DNA from: Arion vulgaris
Lineage: Eukaryota; Mollusca; Gastropoda; Stylommatophora; Arionidae
DNA length: 64,000 bases
Assembly (NCBI GenBank): GCA_020796225.1
Contig: CM036758.1
Span: 68,275,274-68,339,273, forward strand
Direction: 5' to 3'
Position 1 is the first letter of the stretch, and every line of letters starts with the position of its first letter. This document shows positions 21,420 to 33,200 of the stretch, one piece after another. Made by a program: the position numbers and the translations under genes. The notes under the pieces were generated by a model. The model was not told the DNA's origin, did no database searches, and saw only the letters and a list, made by a program, of their open reading frames with translations.

Positions 21420-21610
21420 TCATCATATCATCATCACTGCACATCTAGCCAATTCGTTCTTAAGTGCTTCGATCTCCTCTTCAATATGTCTCTCATCGTA
21501 TGGCAACTAACGACACTGGTTCTTTGTTGGTTTACTATTCTCCCGTAGCTACCAGTATAGTGCTCTTGTCTAGATATATGTCTGAGCTATATGAATGTAG
21601 AGTTATCATA
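21420..21610 (-). mobile_element. R-LINE C-terminal fragment
   Basis: TGGTTCTTTGTTGGTTTAC and AGTGCTCTTGTCTAG match the inverted R-LINE at 44330-44410 and the + copy at 26270-26330. Confidence 0.65.
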
Positions 21611-22059
21611 CATAAGTAGCTAAGTGTTAAAATATTTCGTTTTCAAGAGTTAATACTTTAATGCTAAAGTGTAAATAAAAATAATAAGGTTTATATAACT
21701 GAGAACTACAATCATGTGCATTGCGGCCGGTGCAGACGACCATGGATCTTTACCAACATCCTGACTATATACTTAGATTAGATTGATTGATCGATATGAC
21801 CATCATCATTGCACTTCGGTGAATAACCATACGTTCTCTGATCTCTTTTTATACATAGCAAATAAAGGCAAAAATGTTAGTTTTTAAAGAAATTGTTGCG
21901 GTTTTTTTCCTTATACTCAAGTGGCAACACTGATAATGACTTGATTGATTGATTGCTGAAACTCACGTGTATCGAGTCACATGATCCGTACAAGCACAAG
22001 AGAATAGTAGGTTTGGTACCAATTATTACATAATACACATTTATTCACAGATGACAGCA

Positions 22060-22600
22060 GGTTTATAAAATTGTCAACATGTTTACATCAACTGCTAATG
22101 AAATATATAACGCTTCACCATTCTGCTTTTTAATCTATAATTCATTTGGTTGGATGTTACCATATCATATTGATTTATGTATTTAATTCTGATAATAATA
22201 CAGGTGTTAGATTTGGCTACTTTTCACAACTGAATCCCTGTGTCATACAGTCACACTGATACAGGTCGACATCTCATCAAGTGATTCATTATAATTTTGT
22301 GATCTACTCGGATGTTCATTTATATCTTCTCTTTTTGTAAGTACAAGATAGTATCTTGAAGATACACGCAAATTTACTTATTAAGCGTCTCTCATTTTTA
22401 CACACAATTTTGTCTACCCAATTGTTTTTGCTATTTATCATAGTCTCTGTTGTCTCAAACTACACTTAAAGACAATATTAATGTTTAGTTCACATTCAAT
22501 GAATTGCTGTTGTTTACTACTAGTTATTTCAAACTGGTATGAGACTTTCAGCTAACAATACATTACTAATGGTACAAACACTCTGAGATATATATAATAA
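22060..22600. other. No gene recognised
   Basis: AT-rich sequence with a short (AT) run near 22590. No coding or repeat family signal was identified. Confidence 0.4.
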
Positions 22601-22639
22601 TATATATATCCTCATTTTCATAGCTTTGGTTATATTCAA

Positions 22640-23275
22640 TGGCACTACAATCAACCAAGTGCAAAAATTCAAATACGTAGAAAGCCTATACACAGAAGAT
22701 CAAAGACTAGACAGAGAGATAGAAAGAAGCTGGAGTGTATAAAGCAAATACTTTAACCTACCAGCTAGCTCCATTGTTAAGGCACCAAAAAAATATCTCT
22801 GCCCGCTAAACAACAGATGATCAACAGACTTTTAATGCCTACTCTGTGTTATCAGGGCCAAAGATGGAAAATGAGCAAAACACAGTCAGCAAAAATAAAT
22901 ACATGTGAAATGGGATGCTTACGAAAAGTTAAACCACAATACAAGAAGAGACAGAGTACAAACATTAGCTTTAAAAAAAGAAAGTTGGGACGGAATCTTA
23001 CATGAATTACATTAAGAAACAAAGAATAAAGTGGTTCGGCCACATACTAAGAATACAACCAAACTCCACTGTATACAGAGTCTTCCACAACAGAACATCA
23101 GGAAAGAAGGCGAAAGGAAGATCATGAAAAATATGGATTGATGGAATAGCAAAATACTGTCAAAAAGCTTAAAAAATACTGTAACCAAGCCACTAGATCA
23201 GACAAAAGACACAAGACAAAAACAGAAAATCATGATACTGGACAACAACCTGGTAACAGTGTGACCACAAAAGAA
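22640..23275 (+). mobile_element. LINE-2g fragment, RT C-terminus
   Basis: Starts GGCACTACAATCAACCAAGT, as in the RT copy at 62825. It encodes LTPTLCYQGQ-like and ISFKKRKLGRN segments and ends GATACTGGACAACAACCTGG. Confidence 0.78.
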
Positions 23276-23469
23276 GAAGTTAATGTCCTTTCACTGTTGT
23301 TTACTGACAATGTTTATATTTCTGTCACTTATGTCTTCTTTAATCTCTTAATTTCTTTGAAATTATTTCAGTGCATGTGTTACAAATCTGTTACTTTTAC
23401 ATAAATGTGATGTTGTTCTGTACACTTCCCTGTCATCCTGGTCTATGTAATACTCCTTTAGTATTTATA

Positions 23470-23710
23470 GCAATATTTCCTCTTCTTCAAACGATCCATA
23501 TCGACCCCTTGTTAAAAACTGTGATTTGTATATAATCTGAGCCTAAGAGCAATTGTATGTTGTGCTGGTTATGCGCCTACAAGTAGGCCAGCGAATCCAA
23601 TTTCTGCAATGCTCTTTATTTACTAAGGTAGCTTTTCTAGGTCCCTACTTAAGTAGAACGCAGTGTTACTATTCTTTGCTTCCTTTACCAGGGGGCCCCT
23701 GGCAACACAC
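23470..23710 (-). mobile_element. SINE-I copy, inverted
   Basis: TGATTTGTATATAATCTGAG, AAGTAGGCCAGCGAATCC and ACTATTCTTTGCTTCC match the family at 11868 and 35940. Confidence 0.75.
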
Positions 23711-23995
23711 AGGTGACTGTTATCTTAACCAATTCATGTCAACAGCTATAGCTTGGATGGAAGATTGAAGTAGCCAGAAATATCATATCAACAGGCATAT
23801 GAGTAGGCTCATCAATCAACATCAAACTGGTATGGTTAGTAGATAGGCTCTGTTGGAGATATTGCTAAGGAGATGGTAGCACCTATGGATAAGTCCGTAG
23901 TGCAATGAAGATATGCCAAACTGAAACTGAATGATAAAGTTATATCTCTGTATATTTTTTTCTCAAGTTTTTCAGATTTCAACCAAGATTATATC

Positions 23996-24282
23996 ATGCA
24001 TTTCAAGAACAACAAGCAAAATCACAGTAGAATTATCTATTTTGTGATCAACTGCATACTTTGGGCCTTTATTTTATCCTTGGTGTGGGGTGGCAGTCAC
24101 CTGGTGACAGGTAGTCCTTATGTTGAGGATTTTAAAGTTCTGTCTGATCCAGTTTCAGAGGCCATTTCATACAGAGTGTTTGCGAACATTACATCCAGTC
24201 TTCATAAGACTGATACAAAGTTTTTAAGTCTGACGATTGACACCTATGACTTAAGGTACAACTGGGAGGAGTTCTTTTTCAA
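23996..24282 (+). CDS. HPSE: Heparanase-like exon 1 (signal/anchor and first beta strand)
   Basis: Starts at ATG and ends at a GTAAGC donor in phase 2. A hydrophobic stretch ([20 protein letters not shown]) follows a basic N-terminus, as in a signal peptide or signal anchor. The tail reads [20 protein letters not shown], which aligns with the human segment at the start of the TIM barrel. One N-glycosylation sequon (ANITSS). A pyrimidine tract ending in TTTTTCAG lies about 20 bases upstream, so this could be exon 2 with a different start. Confidence 0.82.
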
Positions 24283-27200
24283 GTAAGCTATTCTTTTTTT
24301 ATTTCTTTAATAGATTGTTTGATAAAACAGATTGTTTTTAGCAAAATTAATTACTGTAATGCTAAGAGATCTCAAGAAGATTGGCAATAGCAATCAAGTT
24401 AAACACAATGAAGAACATGTGGCAAAGCACCAGCAAAATATTAAAATAAAAAAAATTGAGAGCATGCATTTTTCCAGTGGCTACTTATGGTTGTGAATCT
24501 TGGACCATTACACAAAAACAAGAACGAAAATCCAGTCCTTCAAAACTAAATGCAACAGAAAGATCCTACGAATACAGTGGACAGAAAAAAGAAAGAACAC
24601 TGACGTTCTGAAAGAACTAAATGTTAAAGAGAATTGGCTATTAAACAACATACTATACAGAAAAATTAGATACTTTGGTCACATCAAGCGTTACGATGGC
24701 CTGGAAAGAACAATATTAGAGGGCAGGCTCCCAGGACGCAGAGGCAGACCAAGAAGAAGATGGCTACAAGATATTAAATAAACCATAAAATGACCATCGA
24801 TGAAGTGGATGAACTGTCTAGAGACAGAGTGAATTTCAGATGCGCTGCAAAGAGAGCAACGTCCTATAAAGGATACGCACCTTGATGATGAATGCTAAAC
24901 ATGGGCACTGACAAAAGAAAGAGAAAGGAAAATTACCACCTCTGAAATGAGGTGGATGAAGAAGGCATTAAATAAAACTAGAAGAGATCATATAAGAATT
25001 GAGGAAATTAGAAGAACAGTCAGAACAACACCTGCTATTAGATTCATTGAAAAACAGAGACTCAAATGGTTTGGCCACTTGGTGAGAATGAACCTGAATA
25101 CACCAGTTGCTAGAGGGTGCAAGCTGAAAATGGAATCATCAAGTGGAAGGGGCAGACTAAGAAAAAGATGGATTGATGGAGTTGAAGACATCTTAAAACT
25201 CCACAGTTCCACAGCATATCAAGAAACCGAGCTTGCACTTTCTCGGAAACCAATCATCAGTTAAACCTGCTATACCTAATCGCAAAAACAGAGAAGGACA
25301 AAGGAAAGAATTACTGTGGTTCTTTTAGAAACTCATTGGAGCCACAATTGCTTAGTGGGTAACTCACTACTTCATGAGTATGTGGTCTGTGGTTCAGCTG
25401 CATGGTGTGAGTGGATCTGGCTGAAACAGCAGTTGTTGATAAAGGATAATAAATGGATAGTATAGGCATTATCTATGCGATAAAAGAATCAGGCTGTATA
25501 GATGACTTTGAAAACATTTATAAACCTATATCCCTATCCAAAGTGAAGGAGATTGGGGGAGAGAAATGGGATATTCCCAACAAAAACACTTTGTTGGAGG
25601 CACAATTTGATTAAGTAACACAGAATGGCTGTGATTAGTCAATGTACGCTGGTAAAGATATTGGGGAGAAGATCAACACACAAATGAGCCTGTTCAAAGT
25701 GCTGTGATGATGATCCTCACCAATTACTGTATTCCCAAATATACCTCAAGCTATGAAAAATAACTCACTTTTTTAAAAACAGCTGCAACTCTTTGAAAGT
25801 CTATAATTTAGTAACTATTTGACCAAAATTGTTGAAAGTTTGCAATCTGTGTAATCTGTGAAATGTGTAGTTTGCATGTCACTAGGATAAGTTTTTTAAA
25901 TGACATCTGATAGCGAGACAAACTGAGGAGGAATCACAGACTTTTATCCATGCATGTTTTCTCAGTGACTCAAAGAGTATGCTCAGGAAGATTGAAACAG
26001 CATGGGCTAGGAGACATTGGATGGAGTTGCTGGGGAGGTCTAAGCTGACAAAGATCAGTTTTATTTTGTGCCAGGGCATGCAGGTGTAAGGGGAATGAAC
26101 GTGCGGATAGGCTTGCAGGTTTGGCTGCTGTACAAAACAGGCGAGCAATGGACCAGGCTGATATTATAAATTCCCTAAGGGAGCGAGGTCGTGTACATGA
26201 CACAAGTAATAGTGGTGAATCTACAACACTAACCAGACTGCAAGAACTCCAAGTCAAGTGTGGTGTGGCTAGACAAGAACACTATGCTGGTAGACAAAGA
26301 AAAATAGTAAACCAACAAAGAACCGGTGTTGTTAGTCGCCACACACTGAGGGAAATAGTGATTGGGAGATCAGAGCACTTATGGACTAATTGGTTCGGCG
26401 TGCAGTAATGGTGATCCTATGACTAAACTAAACTGAGGAGGAGATTGGAACACTTATAGAATAATTGGTTCACTGTGCAGTGATGATGATCTGACGACTA
26501 AACTAAACATATAAAATTGTTTGCAGACAAGTTGTATGAAAGATGAAAAGTTCAACATTGTTTTGTCTATTGTCTTTCCTCAGGTGAATGATGGAATTGG
26601 TTGTCCACTCTTGCCGTTAATAGTAGGGGTGGGAGCTTTATTTTGCGTTCCAGGGCCACATGAGTCGTTCTTGTTGTGTTATATCCCCATTTGTTTAGTG
26701 TGGTCTTGATATTGTCTATCCATCTTTTTCTTGGTCTTGCCTTGGCTCTAGTACCTGATCTCTTTTTATTGTATGCTGTTATTGGTGGTTGGTTGTATTT
26801 CATTCTCATTAAATGTCCAAACCACTGCATTTGTTGTCTTTCAATATATTCGTTGCATGAATTATTTCAACATTGTTTCCCACATTATTCAGTTCTTTCT
26901 TTTCAACAGGTCAAAGAAGCTTCATAACTTAGCTGCTGCACTTTCTCCTAGTGATCTCAGATTTGGTGGAACTTATTCAGACTTCTTAACATTTGATCCT
27001 ACTGCCACACATTTCACGGAAAATAATTTGTTAAAGAATATCAGACGTGCTTACCAGATTGATTTTGGTATATTTAATCGAAGATTCACTATTGAAGAAT
27101 TCACCATGTCAGGTAAAAATCTAGAAACTTAATTAGCTCTGTCTTTCATTCAACACTTATATTTCCTCAGTGTGTGAGATTACTAAGCAATTTTGTCTGT

Positions 27201-30200
27201 ATACTTACTTGAACGTCTGTAACTTAAGCTGTAGTGAGCTCGATCACAACTAAAGCGTACCTGGTTCAAACTCCGTGGCAGGCAAGATTCCAAGCAAATA
27301 AGTACCCTTAGATTTTACAACGATTAAAATATACCCCACCGTTCAGAAATCAATGGCTAACTACTGAACTTGTAAGGGGTGCGTAGAAAATTGACGACTT
27401 GTACTGTTGTTGATTGCTAAGTCATGTAAAGGATATGCCACGATTTTCATTCATACTATCTATTATATATCACTTAGGGAAAGTGATGAAATCAAAGAAA
27501 TGTCTGGTCAACCACTAGTAACAACTATTATAAGAGGGAGAAGATGGAGATATGTTGAGAAGAATACATTGAGAAGAAATGATCAAAGAATACCAAAGCA
27601 GGCATTGAAGTGGAGACAAAGGGTTCAAGAAAGGGAGGACACTCTAGGGACACCCTGATACGAACTTTGCTGAGATAGGCAAGAAATGTTTGTCTCAATT
27701 CCGTGGAAGAGATTGAGCGAGTGCATAGGACAGAACCGTATGAAATTACTTTCAGGCCTTATGTAACACAACGGTATGAGAGGAATTATTATGATACTTA
27801 CTATTATTATGAAGATGGAATATTTACTTGTCATTAATAAGAAGTAATGTGTACTTGACATTATTATGAAGGAGGAATATTTACTTGTCATTAATAAGAA
27901 GTAATGTATGCTTGACATTATAATGAAGATGGAATATTTACTTGTCATTAATAAGAAGTAATGTGTACTTGACATTATTATGAAGATGGAATATTTACTT
28001 GTCATTAATAAGAAGTAATGTGTACTTGACATTATTATGAAGATGGAATATTTACTTGTCATTAATAAGAAGTAATGTATGCTTGACATTATTATGAAGA
28101 TGGAATATTTACTTGCCATTAATAAGAAGTAATGTGTACTTGACATTATTATGAAGATGGAATATTTACTTGTCATTAATAAGAAGTAATGTATGCTTGA
28201 CATTATTATGAAGATGGAATATTTACTTGCCATTAATAAGAAGTAATGTGTACTTGACATTATTATGAAGATGGAATATTTACTTACCATTAATAAGAAG
28301 TAATGTGTACTTGACATTATTATGAAGATGGAATATTTACTTGTCATTAATAAGAAGTAATGTATGCTTGACATTATAATGAAGATGGAATATTTACTTG
28401 TCATTAACTCTTTCCACGCCCATTTATTTTCTCAATTTTTAAGCAGTTAATTCAAGGAAGTAAAAAAAAAAAAAATTTAAATTACGATCCCAACTACTCG
28501 TCAATAAATAAACATATATATATATTATATACTAAATGAAGAAAACTGGGCAACCCATTAGAATAACAAGGTTGAAAAGTAGTATAAGTAAACCAGTAGA
28601 AGTAAAACTAGAAAGACTTCTTATAAGGAAGCAACTCTATGGCGCAGTGTGCGGCTTAAAGCGTGCAACGGACTTCCGCCGTGGCGCAGTGTGCGCTTAA
28701 AGCGTGGAAAGAGTTAATAAGAAGTAATGTATGCTTGACATTATTATGAAGGGGTCTCTGTGGCGTGGAGGTTAGATGCTAGTCTCTCATGCCAAAGGTA
28801 CACGGTTCGCTCCCACGTAGAACCATCTGGATAATTTTCTAGAGATCAGTGTAGGTGAGATCGAGTCCCTAGTCCTATCGGAGATGGATGATAAAATGTA
28901 GGTTCGGTGTTCAATTTGAGCACATAAAAGAACCGTTGACAGTTTCAAATCCAAAAGAGCAGATTGGAAAGCCACTGCCCTAGCAAAATTCATTAGAAAG
29001 GATTCAAAATAAAAATCCTACATAAATATCTTCACCATTTTCAAAATTACATTGGGGAGCCTCGCTGGTGCTATGGAGTTTGTGCTCTGCAGCTGAGAGC
29101 TACCTGTGTCAGAAAGAGATCGGAGCACACATGGTTACTCACCGAAGTGCAATAATGATGGTCCTATCAATCAATCAATGTATTATGAAGTGATGTATAC
29201 TGGAGATTATTTGGAAGATGTTATGTATAGATAATAAAGAAATCCAACACAGATGCAATAAAGCAAATCAAATCATAGGACAAATAGCACCAATTTTCAT
29301 ATGCAAACATATCACTAAAAGAGCATTGTTCTCCAAATATTATGCTATCAGTGCCAAACCTGGACACTGACATCAAACGATAGAAGAAAACTAGTCAGGA
29401 CAGAGATGAAATGTCTACGCAGAATGTTGGGAGTATCAAGAATAGACCTGTTTAGAAATGAAGACATTGGGGAAAAAGTGGGAACAACATCATAACTTCA
29501 TCAAGAAACAACAAATTAAATTGTTCGGCCATATAAGCAGATTACCAATAGACAGTGTGCCTAGAAGAGCAATGTTACTCCTATACAGTGGATACAAAGC
29601 AAAAGGCAATTCACACATATGGTTCAACCTCAGAGATGGTGAAAACACTTTTATGAAGTGCACACAAAAGCCTGTTCTAGAAATCTCTTCTTATCATGAC
29701 ACTGTGAGATAAAACAGGATTAGAGAAAAGAAAAAAGATAGAATAAGAAAAGTTTATATATGCAAAATTAGTTTAGATTTGCTGTTTGCAGATAGGGACA
29801 ATCTGAATGATAGAACATAATGAATGTATGTCATTTAATTCAATTATTGAGTACAGCTTAAATGTATTGTTACGGCACCTAAACATTTCACTGACAGCAA
29901 AAATAGAGAGAATCAACATCATTTTCATTCCTACTTTATGTTACCGGAGGCAAACATGGACAGTGAGCAAAGCACAGTTGCAAAAGAAAAACATGAAATC
30001 TGATGCCTACGAAACGTTACCTACAACACCTGAAAATACAGTTACCAACAACACCTGAAAATACAGTCACCAACATCAGCAAAAGAAAGCAATTTGGAAC
30101 AGAACCTTGCTTAAATTCTATTGAGAAACAAAGAATGAAGGTGTTCAGCCACTTATTAAGAATGGAACCAAACTCACAGTATGCAGAGTCTTGTACAATA

Positions 30201-33200
30201 GAACATCATGAAAGAAGGTGAGAGGAAGATATGAAAAAGATGGTTAGATGGCATAGCATAATCCTGTCAAAGAGCAAATATAACAATCAACAATCACCCA
30301 AGCCACTAGAGCAGCACTAGACAAAAAAATAAAACCACGACACTGGGCAACAACCTGGTAACAGTGTTAAGACAAAAGAGGACAGAAAGAAGAAGCTGAG
30401 CACAGGTTAATCATCATTATCAGGTGCCATGCCAGCTGGCATAGGCGTTCATGGATCTCTACAAATCTCTGTCGTTGGTGTTTGCTATCAACTTAGATGT
30501 TTGACGCTCTACCGTGCCATGAAGTCAGGCTATCCAAAATTTTCTTCCTCTGTCTCGTCTACCCTCAATTTTACCGGTTGTCACAATGTGTTCTAAGCCT
30601 CCCTCCTCATCACATGCCCGAAAAATGATGACTGCCTCTTTCTTATATTGATGATAAGCCTTCTCTGTGTTTTGATCTCATTCAATACCTCAACATTAGT
30701 TATTTTAGCAGTCCATGGGATTCTCATGATTCTTCTGTAAAACCACATTTCTTGGCCCTTAGAGATTTTTCGATCTGTGTGTTCATTGTCCATGACTCGC
30801 ATCCGTAAGTAACAGGTTAATACATATTCATAATGTTTTAATTCTTATATTCAAGGGAGTCAATGGAGCAGCTTGAACACATTCATAGAAGAAGTAGGAT
30901 GGGACCTTTTGTATGATGTTAACCTTTTCAAGTGGAACGATGGCATGTGGGATCCAACAAATTTAGAGCTGCTACTGGATTACTCATCTGAAAGTGGATT
31001 CAAAATTCCTTACTTTCAGTTAGAAACGTAAATTATGTTTATTTTATTTACTTCTTTCAAGCCCTTTGCGTTGTGAGTCGAAGGTCGTGGGTTCGAATCC
31101 GGACCACACCTTTCTGTTCACAAGTGCAGTTTTTTTCCAGAAACCCCTAGGATTGTTGCTGGAGTTACGGAGTTTATGCTTTGTGCAATGCTCGGCAGGT
31201 GGTGTGACATTTCTGCAGAGAGGGACTAAGCCATATGGGGTAAAACCCGGTGCAATGAAGTGAATCCTTTGGGTTTAAAACCCTTTAAAACTTCTTTCCT
31301 TCCTGTTTCAGTTTGCAATATTTTCGTTGCACTCCAGAGATTTCCATAGGTGCTCCGATCTCCTTCGCAATATCTCCAATACATTTAAGCAGTTTGTAGT
31401 TAGCCGTTGTACAGGAAGAACTGTATGCCTGAGGTGCAGAGTGAGGAGTGTGTTTAACCAGCAAGCCACAGGAACCATCAGTATACATATTCTTCAATAT
31501 CTGTTGGGGGAGACTTACCACTTATGGGTCTGCCGGAGTGCGATGACGTCAGTATAGTAACCAATAACCATTTCAACAGCGTCCAGTGACTGACCGTACC
31601 ATTTCGATCTTGATTGATGAGCCTACTCATATACCTGTTGTGCTGTTCTCTTCTGTCCACTTCAATCTAAGATTTGTAATCTAGCAGTTGATGTGGATTG
31701 GTTTCAAAGAAAATCCTCTTTACGGCTGCACTCTATTACTACATTTAGAATGTCAGCTCTATCCATTGGCTGACCCCCTGATATAGTCGCAGAGCCAACC
31801 AGCCTGTCTGGCACCAGTATGAACCAAATGAGTTGTGGGTTTTGATAATTTATACTTTTCAAGTCAAAATCTCTAATTTTTCAATTGTATTATGTTCTAT
31901 ATGTCAAGTTCGCTATTCCATCTGTACTTTATTTTATATTATTTTCTATCTGTTGTTTTCTCTTGTACCATGTTCCCTCTCTTGCATTCTCACTGTTTCA
32001 TCTATAGTTTGACATGCATCATGTTCAATAAGTTTCAGTTTCATCTGTATCTTTTTCTATCTTAACAGACTCCCCTGTATCATGCTACATGTGTCAGTTC
32101 CTCGTCTATCATGTATCTTCTATTAGTTTTACATGTATCATATCCCATCTTCTATTAGTTTTACATGTATCATATCTAATCTTTTATCAGTTTTATTTGT
32201 ATCATATCTAATCTTTTATCAGTTTTATTTGTATCATATCTAATCTTTTATCAGTTTTATTTGTATCATATCTAATCTTTTATCAGTTTTATTTGTATCA
32301 TATCTAATCTTTTATCAGTTTTATTTGTATCATATCTAATCTTTTATCAGTTTTATTTGTATTATTTCTCATCTTCTATCAGTTTTACTTGTATCATTTC
32401 TCATCTTTTATCAGTTTTACTTGTATCATTTCTCATCTTCTATCAGTTTTACTTGTATTATATCCCATCTTTATTGATTCCATTTGTATCATATTCTATC
32501 TACATTTTTATAATACTTTTTCAGAACTAAATACTTATCCTCACAATTTCAACGTTACAATACCACCTGAGAAACTGACTGCTGACCTTCTGGCACTCAA
32601 GGCAGTCCTTTCCAAGTATCCACTATACAAAGATAGTAGCCTCTTTGGACCTGACGTAACTAATCTAAATGTACCTCATAGATCTGTACAATATTTGTCA
32701 GAGTGAGTATTTTCTGAGAACTGTTTACATGAGAGGATTCTAGATACTGAGAATTGTTTACATGAGAGGATTCTAGATACTGAGAACTGGGTGATTAAAG
32801 ATTAAAGCCTCTTTAAGCCGAGACACGCATCATTCAACCTAAGGACACATCTTTTACTGGTTATAGCGAAGCTTGTAGGCAACAAATATGAAAAATAAGA
32901 ATTAACTCATTTTACATACTCAATTTAAACATGGAACTTAGTATTGTCGTTTGTCTTCGATAAGACTAGGAACTTGATATCATGGATGAAAATAAAGATG
33001 GGGGAAAATGACGATAAACTGGTGGAGAAGGAGGTGCATGGTGTAGGTCATTCATGGGGCTACTTGGAAAGGATGACCACTGACCGAGCACAATGAAGAG
33101 ATTTTGCTATTGTCTTACAAAACTCAACAAGACCACTGACTGCTTTGTCAGTCCATGTCCAGGAAGAAGACGAAGAAGATTATAAACTATCTCATCTGGT

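Larger units (their letters stand above)
21002..21932. mobile_element. Candidate TIR element (CAGTGTTGCCACT)
   Basis: Ends CAGTGTTGCCACTGTTGAGT and, inverted, ACTCAAGTGGCAACACTG: 13 bp perfect, then TGAGTAT offset by two bases. The interior holds SINE-G, R-LINE and SINE-C pieces. No 8-bp duplication fits the flanks, so the pairing is tentative. Confidence 0.45.

Noticed and set aside
27625..28404. 259-codon minus-strand frame with [17 protein letters not shown] repeats
   Set aside because: The 57-bp satellite has a period divisible by three, so the frame stays open by arithmetic. No signal peptide or homology was recognised.
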